Shown here in pieces: positions 1-6,889 of a DNA stretch of 14,536 nucleotides. A program made the position numbers and the translations under genes. The notes below the pieces were generated by a model. The model worked only from the letters and a program-made list of their open reading frames with translations. It did no database searches and was not told the DNA's origin. The first letter of the stretch is position 1; each line of letters begins with the position of its first letter. Origin of the DNA: Bacteroidota bacterium (GTDB taxonomy: Bacteria > Bacteroidota > Bacteroidia > Bacteroidales > Bacteroidaceae); contig JAEXAJ010000012.1 of NCBI GenBank assembly GCA_023458215.1, forward strand, positions 1 through 14,536, read 5' to 3'.

Positions 1-78
1 CAGAACTTTACATATATTCTACTAAGCGGTATTATTATTCTACTAACAGGGTTAGTTGGAAGTGGGTGCTGTGCGTGA
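1..78 (+). CDS. Branched-chain amino-acid leader peptide (3' part; start lies upstream of the window)
   Basis: This frame is open from base 1 to a TGA at 76-78 and has no ATG, GTG or TTG, so the start must lie upstream. Its 25 visible residues include 4 Ile, 5 Leu and 1 Val. The control codons run ATT CTA CTA at 16-24, three ATT then CTA CTA at 31-45, and TTA GTT at 52-57; the peptide ends in Gly-Ser-Gly-Cys-Cys-Ala. Four of the five Leu codons are CTA, as in the E. coli leu leader, which is also rich in CTA. It is followed by a terminator hairpin and then leuA, the standard arrangement for transcription attenuation. Known: such peptides act by ribosome stalling, not as proteins. Inferred: stalling at scarce Leu-, Ile- or possibly Val-tRNA controls the operon. 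The missing start and lack of homology data limit confidence. Confidence 0.72.
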   Translation, partial: QNFTYILLSGIIILLTGLVGSGCCA

Positions 79-124
79 ATATATGTAGAATGCAATGATA
101 TTCGAAAGCCTTTCTCACTTCCAA
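56..124 (+). promoter_or_regulatory. Antiterminator pairing of the leu/ile attenuator
   Basis: Bases 56-66 (TTGGAAGTGGG) can pair with 114-124 (CTCACTTCCAA) over 11 bp with a single G-U wobble. The right arm uses the inner 5' arm and the loop of the terminator hairpin at 105-142, so the two structures exclude each other. The left arm lies just after the main Ile/Leu codons and before the leader stop codon. A ribosome stalled near 31-45 would leave most of it free, while one that reaches the stop would cover it. A further possible stem is 37-43 with 85-91 (ATTCTAC / GTAGAAT). The pairings are seen directly; the switching is inferred. Confidence 0.68.
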
Positions 125-142
125 GTGTGAAAGGCTTTTTTT
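105..142 (+). terminator. Intrinsic terminator of the attenuator upstream of leuA
   Basis: AAAGCCTTTC, a T-T mismatch and CACT at 105-119 pair with AGTG and GAAAGGCTTT at 124-138, leaving the four-base loop TCCA. The stem is 14 pairs with one mismatch, followed by an unbroken T run to 142. It sits 30 bp before leuA and after the leader stop codon, so it would stop transcription before the operon unless the antiterminator forms. It could also be an ordinary terminator of an upstream gene, but the leader peptide makes attenuation more likely. Confidence 0.85.
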
Positions 143-172
143 ATGGAACATAAATTTAAATAAAGATAAGCA

Positions 173-1669
173 ATGAGTGACAAATTATTTATTTTCGACA
201 CAACGCTCCGCGATGGTGAGCAAGTTCCGGGATGCCAGTTGAATACAGTAGAGAAGATTCAGGTTGCCAAACAATTGGAAGCTCTCGGAGTGGATGTTAT
301 TGAAGCCGGATTCCCTATCTCCAGCCCGGGAGATTTTAACTCAGTGATTGAAATATCAAAAGCTGTGACTTGGCCCACTATCTGTGCCTTGACACGTGCC
401 GTACAAAAAGATATTGATGTAGCCGCAGAAGCCTTGCAGTTTGCTAAACGTAAACGTATCCATACGGGTATCGGTACATCTGATTCGCATATCAAGTATA
501 AATTCAACTCCAATCGTGAAGAAATTATTGAGCGTGCAGTAGCTGCTGTGAAATATTCCCGTAGATTTGTAGACGATGTGGAATTCTATGCAGAAGACGC
601 CGGCCGTACGGATAATGAATATCTGGCACGTGTGGTAGAAGCAGTGATTAAGGCAGGCGCTACAGTAGTGAACATTCCTGATACAACCGGATATTGTTTG
701 CCTGACGAGTATGGTGCGAAGATCAAATATCTGATGGAGCATGTAAATGGCATTCACAATGCTATCATTTCTACTCATTGCCATAATGACTTGGGCATGG
801 CTACTGCAAATACCATGGCAGGTGTGCTGAATGGTGCCCGTCAGGTGGAAGTTACTATCAATGGTATAGGTGAGCGTGCCGGAAATACTTCTCTTGAAGA
901 AGTTGCAATGATTATTAAGTGTCATAAAGATATTGCAATTGACACGAATATCAATACACAGAAGATTTATCCTACCAGTCGCATGGTATCTAGCTTGATG
1001 AATATGCCGGTACAGCCTAATAAGGCAATTGTGGGACGTAATGCTTTCGCTCATTCATCGGGCATCCATCAAGATGGTGTGTTGAAGAATGTTCAGACCT
1101 ATGAGATTATTGACCCGCATGATGTAGGTATAGATGATAATTCCATCGTATTGACCGCACGTAGCGGACGTGCCGCATTGAAGAACCGTTTGCAGGTATT
1201 GGGTATAAATTTGGAGCAAGATAAACTGGATAAAGTTTATGAAGACTTCCTGAAACTTGCTGATAAGAAAAAAGATATCAACGATGACGATGTATTAGTG
1301 TTAGCCGGTGCCGACCGCAGTCAGAATCATCGCGTGAAACTGGAATATTTGCAGGTAACCAGTGGGGTGGGAGTTCGTTCGGTAGCAAGTATCGGACTGA
1401 ATATTTCCGGTGAGAAGTTTGAAGCTGCTGCCAGTGGAAACGGTCCGGTGGATGCTGCTATCAAGGCTTTGAAGAAAATCATCGACCGCCACATGACTTT
1501 GAAAGAGTTTACTATTCAGGCTATCAGTAAGGGTAGTGATGATATGGGTAAAGTACACATGCAAGTGGAATATGATAAGCAGATTTATTATGGTTTCGGT
1601 GCAAACACGGATATTATTGCTGCATCGGTAGAAGCTTACATTGACTGTATTAATAAGTTTAAGATGTGA
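173..1669 (+). CDS. leuA: 2-isopropylmalate synthase
   Basis: Catalyses the first step of leucine synthesis: acetyl-CoA plus 2-oxoisovalerate gives 2-isopropylmalate. At 498 residues it is the usual bacterial length. The N-terminal DRE-TIM barrel shows DTTLRDGEQ at residues 9-17 (metal and catalytic Asp14, Arg13), the FPxSSPGDF stretch at 47-55, EDAGRT at 141-146, the metal-binding HCHND at 202-206 and [14 protein letters not shown] soon after. The C-terminal part, from about residue 385, looks like the LeuA allosteric domain that binds leucine in this family. EDAGRT and SSPGDF are LeuA-like and separate it from the citramalate synthase at 3880. It is the first gene of the operon, 30 bp after the attenuator terminator. 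Its TGA stop begins inside an 8-bp tandem repeat. Confidence 0.96.
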   Translation: MSDKLFIFDTTLRDGEQVPGCQLNTVEKIQVAKQLEALGVDVIEAGFPISSPGDFNSVIEISKAVTWPTICALTRAVQKDIDVAAEALQFAKRKRIHTGIGTSDSHIKYKFNSNREEIIERAVAAVKYSRRFVDDVEFYAEDAGRTDNEYLARVVEAVIKAGATVVNIPDTTGYCLPDEYGAKIKYLMEHVNGIHNAIISTHCHNDLGMATANTMAGVLNGARQVEVTINGIGERAGNTSLEEVAMIIKCHKDIAIDTNINTQKIYPTSRMVSSLMNMPVQPNKAIVGRNAFAHSSGIHQDGVLKNVQTYEIIDPHDVGIDDNSIVLTARSGRAALKNRLQVLGINLEQDKLDKVYEDFLKLADKKKDINDDDVLVLAGADRSQNHRVKLEYLQVTSGVGVRSVASIGLNISGEKFEAAASGNGPVDAAIKALKKIIDRHMTLKEFTIQAISKGSDDMGKVHMQVEYDKQIYYGFGANTDIIAASVEAYIDCINKFKM

Positions 1670-1697
1670 TAAGGTGATAGGGTGATAATGTGCTAAG
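1666..1697 (+). repeat. Four tandem 8-bp GTGATAAG-type units on the leuA stop codon
   Basis: Four consecutive octamers, GTGATAAG, GTGATAGG, GTGATAAT and GTGCTAAG, begin at 1666, 1674, 1682 and 1690. The leuA stop codon TGA (1667-1669) is part of the first unit. The same octamer builds both arms of the palindrome at 14281-14390, which also starts on a stop codon. The rest of the leuA-leuC gap, 1698-1750, is AT-rich and shows nothing recognisable. Confidence 0.75.
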
Positions 1698-1750
1698 GGG
1701 AAAGTTACTCTAAATTATAAATAGTAAATCGCTAATAAGAAAATAAGAAT

Positions 1751-3148
1751 ATGAATACATTATTTGATAAAATTTGGGATGCCCACGTTGTTCAGAAGGT
1801 GGAAGACGGTCCTACACAACTTTATATAGATAGGCTTTATTGTCACGAAGTAACCAGTCCGCAAGCATTTGCAGGATTACGTAGTCGTGGAATAAAGGTG
1901 TTCCGCCCGGAGAAAGTTTTTTGTATGCCCGACCATAATACGCCGACGCATGACCAGGATAAACCTATCGAGGATCCTATCTCAAAGACCCAAGTAGATA
2001 CACTGGCCAAGAATGCAAAGGAGTTTGGTTTGGAGCATTTTGGCATGATGGATAAAAAGAACGGTATCATCCATGTGGTAGGTCCCGAGCGTGGATTGAC
2101 CTTACCGGGTATGACGATTGTTTGCGGTGACTCGCATACTTCTACTCACGGTGCAATGGGAGCGATAGCTTTCGGTATCGGTACGAGTGAAGTGGAGATG
2201 GTGTTGGCCTCACAATGTATTTTGCAGACTCGTCCTAAAACAATGCGCATCTCTATAGATGGTAAATTGGGAAAAGGGGTGACTGCTAAAGATGTGGCGC
2301 TCTATATGATGTCTAAAATGACAACCAGTGGCGCTACCGGCTATTTTGTGGAATATGCGGGCGAAGCTATTCGTGATATGTCGATGGAGGGCCGCCTTAC
2401 TTTGTGCAACTTGAGTATAGAAATGGGAGCGCGTGGCGGTATGGTTGCTCCGGATGAGAAAACCTTTGATTACATTAAAGAGCGTGAGTATGCTCCGAAA
2501 GGCGAAGAATGGGATAAAGCTTTAGCTTATTGGAAAACACTGAAGAGCGATGACGACGCAGTATATGATAAGGAAGTTCGCTTTGCTGCCGCCGATATCG
2601 AACCGATGCTTACATACGGAACCAATCCGGGTATGGGTATGGGGGTTACACAGCATATCCCGACCACCGAAGGTATGGGTGAAGCGGCTCAGGTTTCTTT
2701 TAAGAAGTCACTGGACTACATGGGCTTTCAGCCGGGCGAGGCATTGCTGGGTAAGAAGATTGACTATGTGTTCCTCGGTGCCTGTACGAATGGACGTATC
2801 GAGGATTTCCGTGCTTTCGCTTCCATAGTGAAAGGTCATAAGAAAGCTGAAAATGTAGTTGCTTGGCTGGTTCCCGGTTCTTGGATGGTGGATGCACAGA
2901 TACGTGAGGAAGGAATTGATAAAATATTGGAAGAAGCCGGATTTGCTATCCGCCAGCCGGGATGCTCGGCATGTTTGGCAATGAATGATGATAAAGTACC
3001 TGCCGGTAAATATGCGGTATCGACCAGTAACCGTAACTTTGAAGGCCGTCAGGGACCAGGCTCACGTACATTGCTTGCGAGCCCGTTGGTAGCTGCAGCT
3101 GCGGCGATAACGGGAGTGATTACTGACCCTAGAAGTTTAATGCAGTAG
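1751..3148 (+). CDS. leuC: 3-isopropylmalate dehydratase, large subunit
   Basis: The aconitase-family large subunit isomerises 2- to 3-isopropylmalate together with LeuD. In this operon it probably also handles citramalate to erythro-3-methylmalate for isoleucine. It is 465 residues, the normal length. The three [4Fe-4S] cysteines are present: Cys345 in GACTNG, and Cys405 and Cys408 in [10 protein letters not shown]. The active-site stretch [11 protein letters not shown] and the [11 protein letters not shown] motif near the C-terminus are intact. It follows leuA by 81 bp and is separated from its partner leuD by 147 bp holding an ordered hairpin array, an unusual gap between two subunit genes. 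Confidence 0.96.
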   Translation: MNTLFDKIWDAHVVQKVEDGPTQLYIDRLYCHEVTSPQAFAGLRSRGIKVFRPEKVFCMPDHNTPTHDQDKPIEDPISKTQVDTLAKNAKEFGLEHFGMMDKKNGIIHVVGPERGLTLPGMTIVCGDSHTSTHGAMGAIAFGIGTSEVEMVLASQCILQTRPKTMRISIDGKLGKGVTAKDVALYMMSKMTTSGATGYFVEYAGEAIRDMSMEGRLTLCNLSIEMGARGGMVAPDEKTFDYIKEREYAPKGEEWDKALAYWKTLKSDDDAVYDKEVRFAAADIEPMLTYGTNPGMGMGVTQHIPTTEGMGEAAQVSFKKSLDYMGFQPGEALLGKKIDYVFLGACTNGRIEDFRAFASIVKGHKKAENVVAWLVPGSWMVDAQIREEGIDKILEEAGFAIRQPGCSACLAMNDDKVPAGKYAVSTSNRNFEGRQGPGSRTLLASPLVAAAAAITGVITDPRSLMQ

Positions 3149-3158
3149 CACATGTTTA

Positions 3159-3263
3159 GTTTCATCCTTTGAAACCGGTAGTTTCATTACTTGAAACTGG
3201 GAGTTTCACTGCTTGGAACCGAGAGTTTCAAGGCATGAAACAAATGGTTTCTTCATGAGAAAC
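3159..3263 (+). repeat. Five-unit, 22-bp-period hairpin array between leuC and leuD
   Basis: Five units start at 3159, 3181, 3203, 3225 and 3247, exactly 22 bp apart. Each is GTTTCA, five bases, TGAAAC, followed by a five-base linker, so arms alternate in orientation every 11 bp. Unit 3 has TGGAAC, which still pairs through a G-U wobble. Unit 5 has GTTTCT with AGAAAC, a compensatory change that keeps the 6-bp stem. Loops and linkers vary in sequence but not in length. Stem conservation with free loops suggests selection on pairing, as RNA hairpins or a dyad protein site. The last 32 bases before leuD are AT-rich. Confidence 0.9.
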
Positions 3264-3295
3264 AGATATTTTTAATATTATAGAATAAAGAAACA

Positions 3296-3880
3296 ATGAA
3301 ACAGAAATTCAATATCATCACCAGTACTTGTGTACCCCTTCCTTTAGAGAATGTAGATACAGACCAGATTATCCCTGCTCGTTTTCTGAAAGCCACTACA
3401 AAAGAGGGCTTCGGAGAGAATCTTTTCCGTGATTGGCGTTATGACAAGCAGGGTAATAAAATAGATTCTTTTGTATTGAACGATCCTACTTATAGTGGTA
3501 AAATTCTGGTAGCGGGCAAGAACTTCGGTTCCGGTTCCAGTCGTGAGCATGCTGCTTGGGCGATTGCCGATTATGGTTTCCGTGTAGTAGTGAGCAGTTT
3601 TTTTGCTGATATACATAAGAATAATGAGTTGAATAACTTCGTACTCCCGGTTGTAGTAAGCGAGCCGTTCCTTCAAGAACTGTTCGATTCGATTGCTGCT
3701 GACCCGAAAACCGAAGTTGAAGTGAATCTGCCTGAACAAACCATCACCAACAAAGCCACGGGTAAGAGTGAAACATTTGAAATCAATACTTATAAAAAGC
3801 ATTGTTTGATGAATGGACTGGATGATATAGATTTTTTGGTGGAGAATAAGGATAAGATAGAAGCTTGGGAGAATAAATAA
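3296..3880 (+). CDS. leuD: 3-isopropylmalate dehydratase, small subunit
   Basis: Partner of LeuC. The small swivel-domain subunit completes the active site that isomerises isopropylmalate, and probably citramalate as well. It is 194 residues, typical for bacterial LeuD. Family motifs are [11 protein letters not shown] at residues 21-31 and [12 protein letters not shown] starting near residue 78, which binds substrate. The start is an ATG at the expected N-terminus. The first codons (ATGAAACAG) contain TGAAAC, the same hexamer as the right arms of the upstream hairpin array. Its TAA stop shares one base with the ATG of the next gene (TAATG), suggesting translational coupling to cimA. Confidence 0.96.
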   Translation: MKQKFNIITSTCVPLPLENVDTDQIIPARFLKATTKEGFGENLFRDWRYDKQGNKIDSFVLNDPTYSGKILVAGKNFGSGSSREHAAWAIADYGFRVVVSSFFADIHKNNELNNFVLPVVVSEPFLQELFDSIAADPKTEVEVNLPEQTITNKATGKSETFEINTYKKHCLMNGLDDIDFLVENKDKIEAWENK

Positions 3881-5421
3881 TGAAGCATAATCATCCGAAG
3901 ATAGAAATCATGGACACCACCCTCCGCGACGGTGAACAAACCAGCGGAGTGTCCTTTGTGCCCCATGAGAAGCTGATGATTGCCCGTTTATTACTGGAAG
4001 AATTGAAGGTAGATCGGGTAGAGGTCGCTTCTGCCCGGGTGTCTGAAGGCGAGTTTGATGCCGTGAAGATGATATGCGACTGGGCTGCCCGCCGCAACAT
4101 GTTGCCTAAAGTAGAAGTGCTTGGCTTCGTAGACGGCCGCACTTCGGTAGACTGGATTCATGCTACCGGTTGTCGTGTCATCAATCTGCTGTGCAAAGGC
4201 TCACAGAAGCATTGCACCTGTCAACTTAAAAAGAGCCCCGAAGAACATATCGAAGATATCCTGACCGTGGTGAACTATGCCAACGAGCAGGATATGGAAG
4301 TAAATGTCTATCTCGAAGACTGGAGCAACGGCATGAAAGATTCTCCCGAATACGTCTTTCAATTAATGGACGCTTTCGTTCAGACCAACATCAAACGCTA
4401 TATGTTGCCCGATACGTTAGGCGTCTTGAACCCTTTGCAAGTCATCGAGTTTATGCGGAAGATGGTGAAACGCTATCCGGATGCACATTTTGACTTCCAT
4501 GCCCATAATGATTACGACCTTGCTGTCAGCAATGTGCTAGCTGCCGTACTAAGCGGTTGCAAAGGCTTGCATACCACCATTAATGGCTTGGGAGAGCGTG
4601 CGGGAAATGCCCCTCTTTCCAGTGTACAAGCTATTCTGAAAGATCATTTCAGCGCGATAACCAATATTGATGAAAGCCGCCTGAACGAAGTGAGCCGTGT
4701 GGTAGAATCTTACTCCGGCATTGCAATACCCGCCAATAAGCCCATTGTAGGTGAGAATGTATTCACACAAGTAGCCGGCGTGCATGCCGATGGAGATAAC
4801 AAAAGCAACCTTTATTGCAATGACTTGCTGCCCGAGCGTTTCGGACGCAAACGCGAATATGCGTTGGGCAAGAACAGCGGCAAAGCCAATATCCGCAAGA
4901 ATCTGGAAGATTTGGGTCTTGAAATGGACGAAGACTCTATGCGTAAAGTCACCGAGCGCATCATCGAACTGGGTGACAAGAAAGAACTGGTTACACAGGA
5001 AGATCTGCCCTATATCGTTTCTGATGTCCTCAAACACGGTGTACTGAATGAGCGGGTCAGACTGAAAAGCTACATCGTGAATTTGGCTTCCGGACTGAAA
5101 CCTATGGCATCTTTGAAGATAGAAATCAACGGAAAAGAATATGAAGAAAGTTCAAGCGGAGACGGTCAGTACGATGCCTTTGTACGTGCTTTGCGCAAGG
5201 TATACAAAGTGACATTGGGACGCAAATTCCCCATGTTGACCAATTACGCCGTATCTATTCCGCCCGGTGGGCGCACCGATGCCTTTGTGCAAACGGTAAT
5301 CACTTGGAGTTTTGACGATAAAGTATTCCGTACCCGTGGTTTGGATGCCGACCAGACGGAAGCCGCTATCAAGGCAACGGTGAAGATGCTGAATATTATC
5401 GAAAACGAGTATAAATCTTAA
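3880..5421 (+). CDS. cimA: (R)-citramalate synthase, Leptospira type
   Basis: Predicted to condense pyruvate and acetyl-CoA to (R)-citramalate, the first step of threonine-independent isoleucine synthesis; LeuCD and LeuB would carry it to 2-oxobutyrate. At 513 residues it has a DRE-TIM barrel (DTTLRDGEQ 12-20, HAHND 207-211) and a C-terminal LeuA-type regulatory domain from about 390. From memory of the characterised Leptospira enzyme, residues match at the same numbers: Arg16, Asp17, the pyruvate-pocket residues Leu81, Leu104 and Tyr144, Glu146, Thr179, His207, His209 and the loop residues His302, Asp304, Asn310, Leu311, Tyr312. The stretch YLEDWSNG replaces the LeuA-type EDAGRT. Automatic annotation would probably call it a second 2-isopropylmalate synthase. 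One oddity is a cysteine cluster (Cys98, 105, 112, 114) beside the pocket. It overlaps leuD by one base. Confidence 0.88.
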   Translation: MKHNHPKIEIMDTTLRDGEQTSGVSFVPHEKLMIARLLLEELKVDRVEVASARVSEGEFDAVKMICDWAARRNMLPKVEVLGFVDGRTSVDWIHATGCRVINLLCKGSQKHCTCQLKKSPEEHIEDILTVVNYANEQDMEVNVYLEDWSNGMKDSPEYVFQLMDAFVQTNIKRYMLPDTLGVLNPLQVIEFMRKMVKRYPDAHFDFHAHNDYDLAVSNVLAAVLSGCKGLHTTINGLGERAGNAPLSSVQAILKDHFSAITNIDESRLNEVSRVVESYSGIAIPANKPIVGENVFTQVAGVHADGDNKSNLYCNDLLPERFGRKREYALGKNSGKANIRKNLEDLGLEMDEDSMRKVTERIIELGDKKELVTQEDLPYIVSDVLKHGVLNERVRLKSYIVNLASGLKPMASLKIEINGKEYEESSSGDGQYDAFVRALRKVYKVTLGRKFPMLTNYAVSIPPGGRTDAFVQTVITWSFDDKVFRTRGLDADQTEAAIKATVKMLNIIENEYKS

Positions 5422-5432
5422 AATGTGAAACT

Positions 5433-5699
5433 ATGGATCTCATTAAAAAAATGACTTTATGGGTTGATGAGCATCCTCTGGCGTACTACACGCTACTGGT
5501 AGTTGTGCTTCTTGGTTTTAATATCTTTGTGCGTTGGCGGCATGGAGATCCTTGGACTGATACATTTATATTCAGTATAGTGAATACAGCTATTCTTGCC
5601 GCAGGATTGATTTGGGGCGATAGTCAGCGTCGTAAAGCGCTTGAAAACAAAAAGAAAATAAACGAATATTTAAAGAATAAAGAAAACAATGAACTTTAA
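5433..5699 (+). CDS. Small two-helix membrane protein of unknown function inside the leu operon
   Basis: I do not recognise a family. The 88-residue product has two likely membrane helices, about residues 16-33 and 44-61, joined by a short polar loop containing RWRHGDPW. A charged, lysine-rich tail occupies about 64-88. There is no signal peptide or lipobox. It begins 11 bp after cimA and its last 11 bases overlap leuB in another frame (leuB ATG at 5689), so it is translated from the operon message and is very likely real. A later in-frame Met at residue 7 (5451) is a possible alternative start. Possible roles, all inferred, include an amino-acid transport accessory protein or a membrane anchor; nothing in the sequence decides between them. 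Confidence 0.75.
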   Translation: MDLIKKMTLWVDEHPLAYYTLLVVVLLGFNIFVRWRHGDPWTDTFIFSIVNTAILAAGLIWGDSQRRKALENKKKINEYLKNKENNEL

Positions 5700-6747
5700 A
5701 ATTGCAGTATTGGCCGGCGATGGCATCGGCCCCGAAATCTCTGCCGTAGGTGTGGATGTAATGACAGCCGTTTGTGAGAAATTCGGCCACCAAGTGAGTT
5801 ATGAATATGCTATTTGTGGCGCAGATGCTATCGATAAGGTAGGCGATCCGTTTCCCGAAGCTACCTATCAGATCTGTAAGAACGCAGATGCAGTGCTTTT
5901 CTCTGCTGTAGGTGATCCGAAATTTGATAATAATCCTACCGCGAAAGTTCGCCCCGAACAGGGCTTGCTGGCTATGCGCAAGAAGTTGGGCTTGTTTGCG
6001 AACATCCGTCCGGTACAGACTTTCAAATGCCTGCTACATAAATCTCCGCTTCGTGCAGAACTGGTAGAAGGTGCAGATTTCCTCTGCATCCGCGAACTGA
6101 CCGGAGGTATGTATTTCGGTGAGAAATATCAGGATAATGACAAGGCATACGATACCAATATGTACACCCGCCCGGAGATTGAACGTATCCTGAAAGTAAG
6201 TTTTGAGTATGCCATGAAGCGCAACAAACATCTGACGGTGGTTGATAAAGCTAACGTGCTTGCTTCCTCCCGTTTGTGGCGTCAGATTGCACAGGAAATG
6301 GCTCCTCAGTATCCCGAAGTGACTACCGACTATATGTTTGTAGACAATGCCGCTATGAAGATGATACAGGAACCGAAATTCTTCGATGTAATGGTTACTG
6401 AGAATACTTTTGGTGATATCCTTACGGATGAAGGTTCCGTTATCAGTGGCTCTATGGGATTGCTCCCTTCTGCCTCTACCGGTGAAAGTACGCCGGTATT
6501 CGAACCTATTCACGGTTCTTGGCCGCAAGCAAAAGGCTTGAACATTGCCAATCCGTTGGCGCAAATACTATCCGTAGCCATGTTGTTCGAATACTTCGAT
6601 CTCAAAGAAGAAGGAGCGTTTATCCGCAAAGCGGTAGATGCTTCTCTCGACTCAAATGTTCGCACTCCCGAAATTCAAGTGGAAGGCGGCGCCAAGTACG
6701 GAACGAAGGAAGTTGGTGCTTGGATTGTAGACTATATCAAGGCTTAA
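5689..6747 (+). CDS. leuB: 3-isopropylmalate dehydrogenase
   Basis: Oxidatively decarboxylates 3-isopropylmalate to 2-oxoisocaproate; with cimA present it probably also converts 3-methylmalate to 2-oxobutyrate. Length is 352 residues, normal for the family. Motifs are GDGIGPE at residues 10-16, [11 protein letters not shown] from 135 with catalytic Tyr142, DKANVL with catalytic Lys187, and the metal ligands Asp219, Asp243 and Asp247. The cofactor loop is atypical. Where NAD-dependent relatives have GSAPDIAG, this protein reads GSWPQAKG (residues 276-283), putting Gln280 at the position of the Asp that selects NAD in the Thermus enzyme (Asp278). It overlaps the small membrane gene by 11 bases and is the last gene before a strong terminator. 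Confidence 0.95.
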   Translation: MNFKIAVLAGDGIGPEISAVGVDVMTAVCEKFGHQVSYEYAICGADAIDKVGDPFPEATYQICKNADAVLFSAVGDPKFDNNPTAKVRPEQGLLAMRKKLGLFANIRPVQTFKCLLHKSPLRAELVEGADFLCIRELTGGMYFGEKYQDNDKAYDTNMYTRPEIERILKVSFEYAMKRNKHLTVVDKANVLASSRLWRQIAQEMAPQYPEVTTDYMFVDNAAMKMIQEPKFFDVMVTENTFGDILTDEGSVISGSMGLLPSASTGESTPVFEPIHGSWPQAKGLNIANPLAQILSVAMLFEYFDLKEEGAFIRKAVDASLDSNVRTPEIQVEGGAKYGTKEVGAWIVDYIKA

Positions 6748-6769
6748 CTATCTATATTTTGGATTCCTG

Positions 6770-6814
6770 CCCCTTGAGTGTTTCACACATGAACATTCAA
6801 GGGGTTCTTTTTTT
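6770..6814 (+). terminator. Terminator of the leu operon
   Basis: CCCCTTGAGTGTT at 6770-6782 pairs with AACATTCAAGGGG at 6792-6804 through 13 bp with one G-U wobble. A 9-base loop separates the arms, and TTCTTTTTTT follows. It begins 22 bp after the leuB stop and separates the operon from the cysK promoter. Confidence 0.93.
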
Positions 6815-6851
6815 ATATATCCCTCATTTATACTATGAATTTATTTTTGTA

Positions 6852-6859
6852 TATCTTTG
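6852..6859 (+). promoter_or_regulatory. Bacteroides-type -7 box for cysK
   Basis: TATCTTTG matches the Bacteroides primary sigma -7 consensus TAnnTTTG exactly. It lies 38 bp after the leu terminator and 30 bp before the cysK ATG. No good TTTG -33 box is seen at the usual spacing; the closest is TTTA at 6827-6830. A transcription start near 6866 is inferred. Confidence 0.65.
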
Positions 6860-6889
6860 CCCCATGATGTTTGATTTAAAAGAACGATT

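Noticed and set aside
1..172. A T-box or metabolite riboswitch upstream of leuA.
   Set aside because: No T-box core is visible, and the Ile/Leu-rich reading frame with competing hairpins explains the region better.
356..1054. 232-codon minus-strand ORF inside leuA.
   Set aside because: A shadow of leuA with His/Cys-rich, low-plausibility composition and no promoter or neighbours.
3159..3263. The 22-bp repeat array as a CRISPR array.
   Set aside because: The repeat unit is a 6-bp inverted arm pair with 5-base variable loops and linkers; there are no spacers of 25-40 bases and no cas genes.
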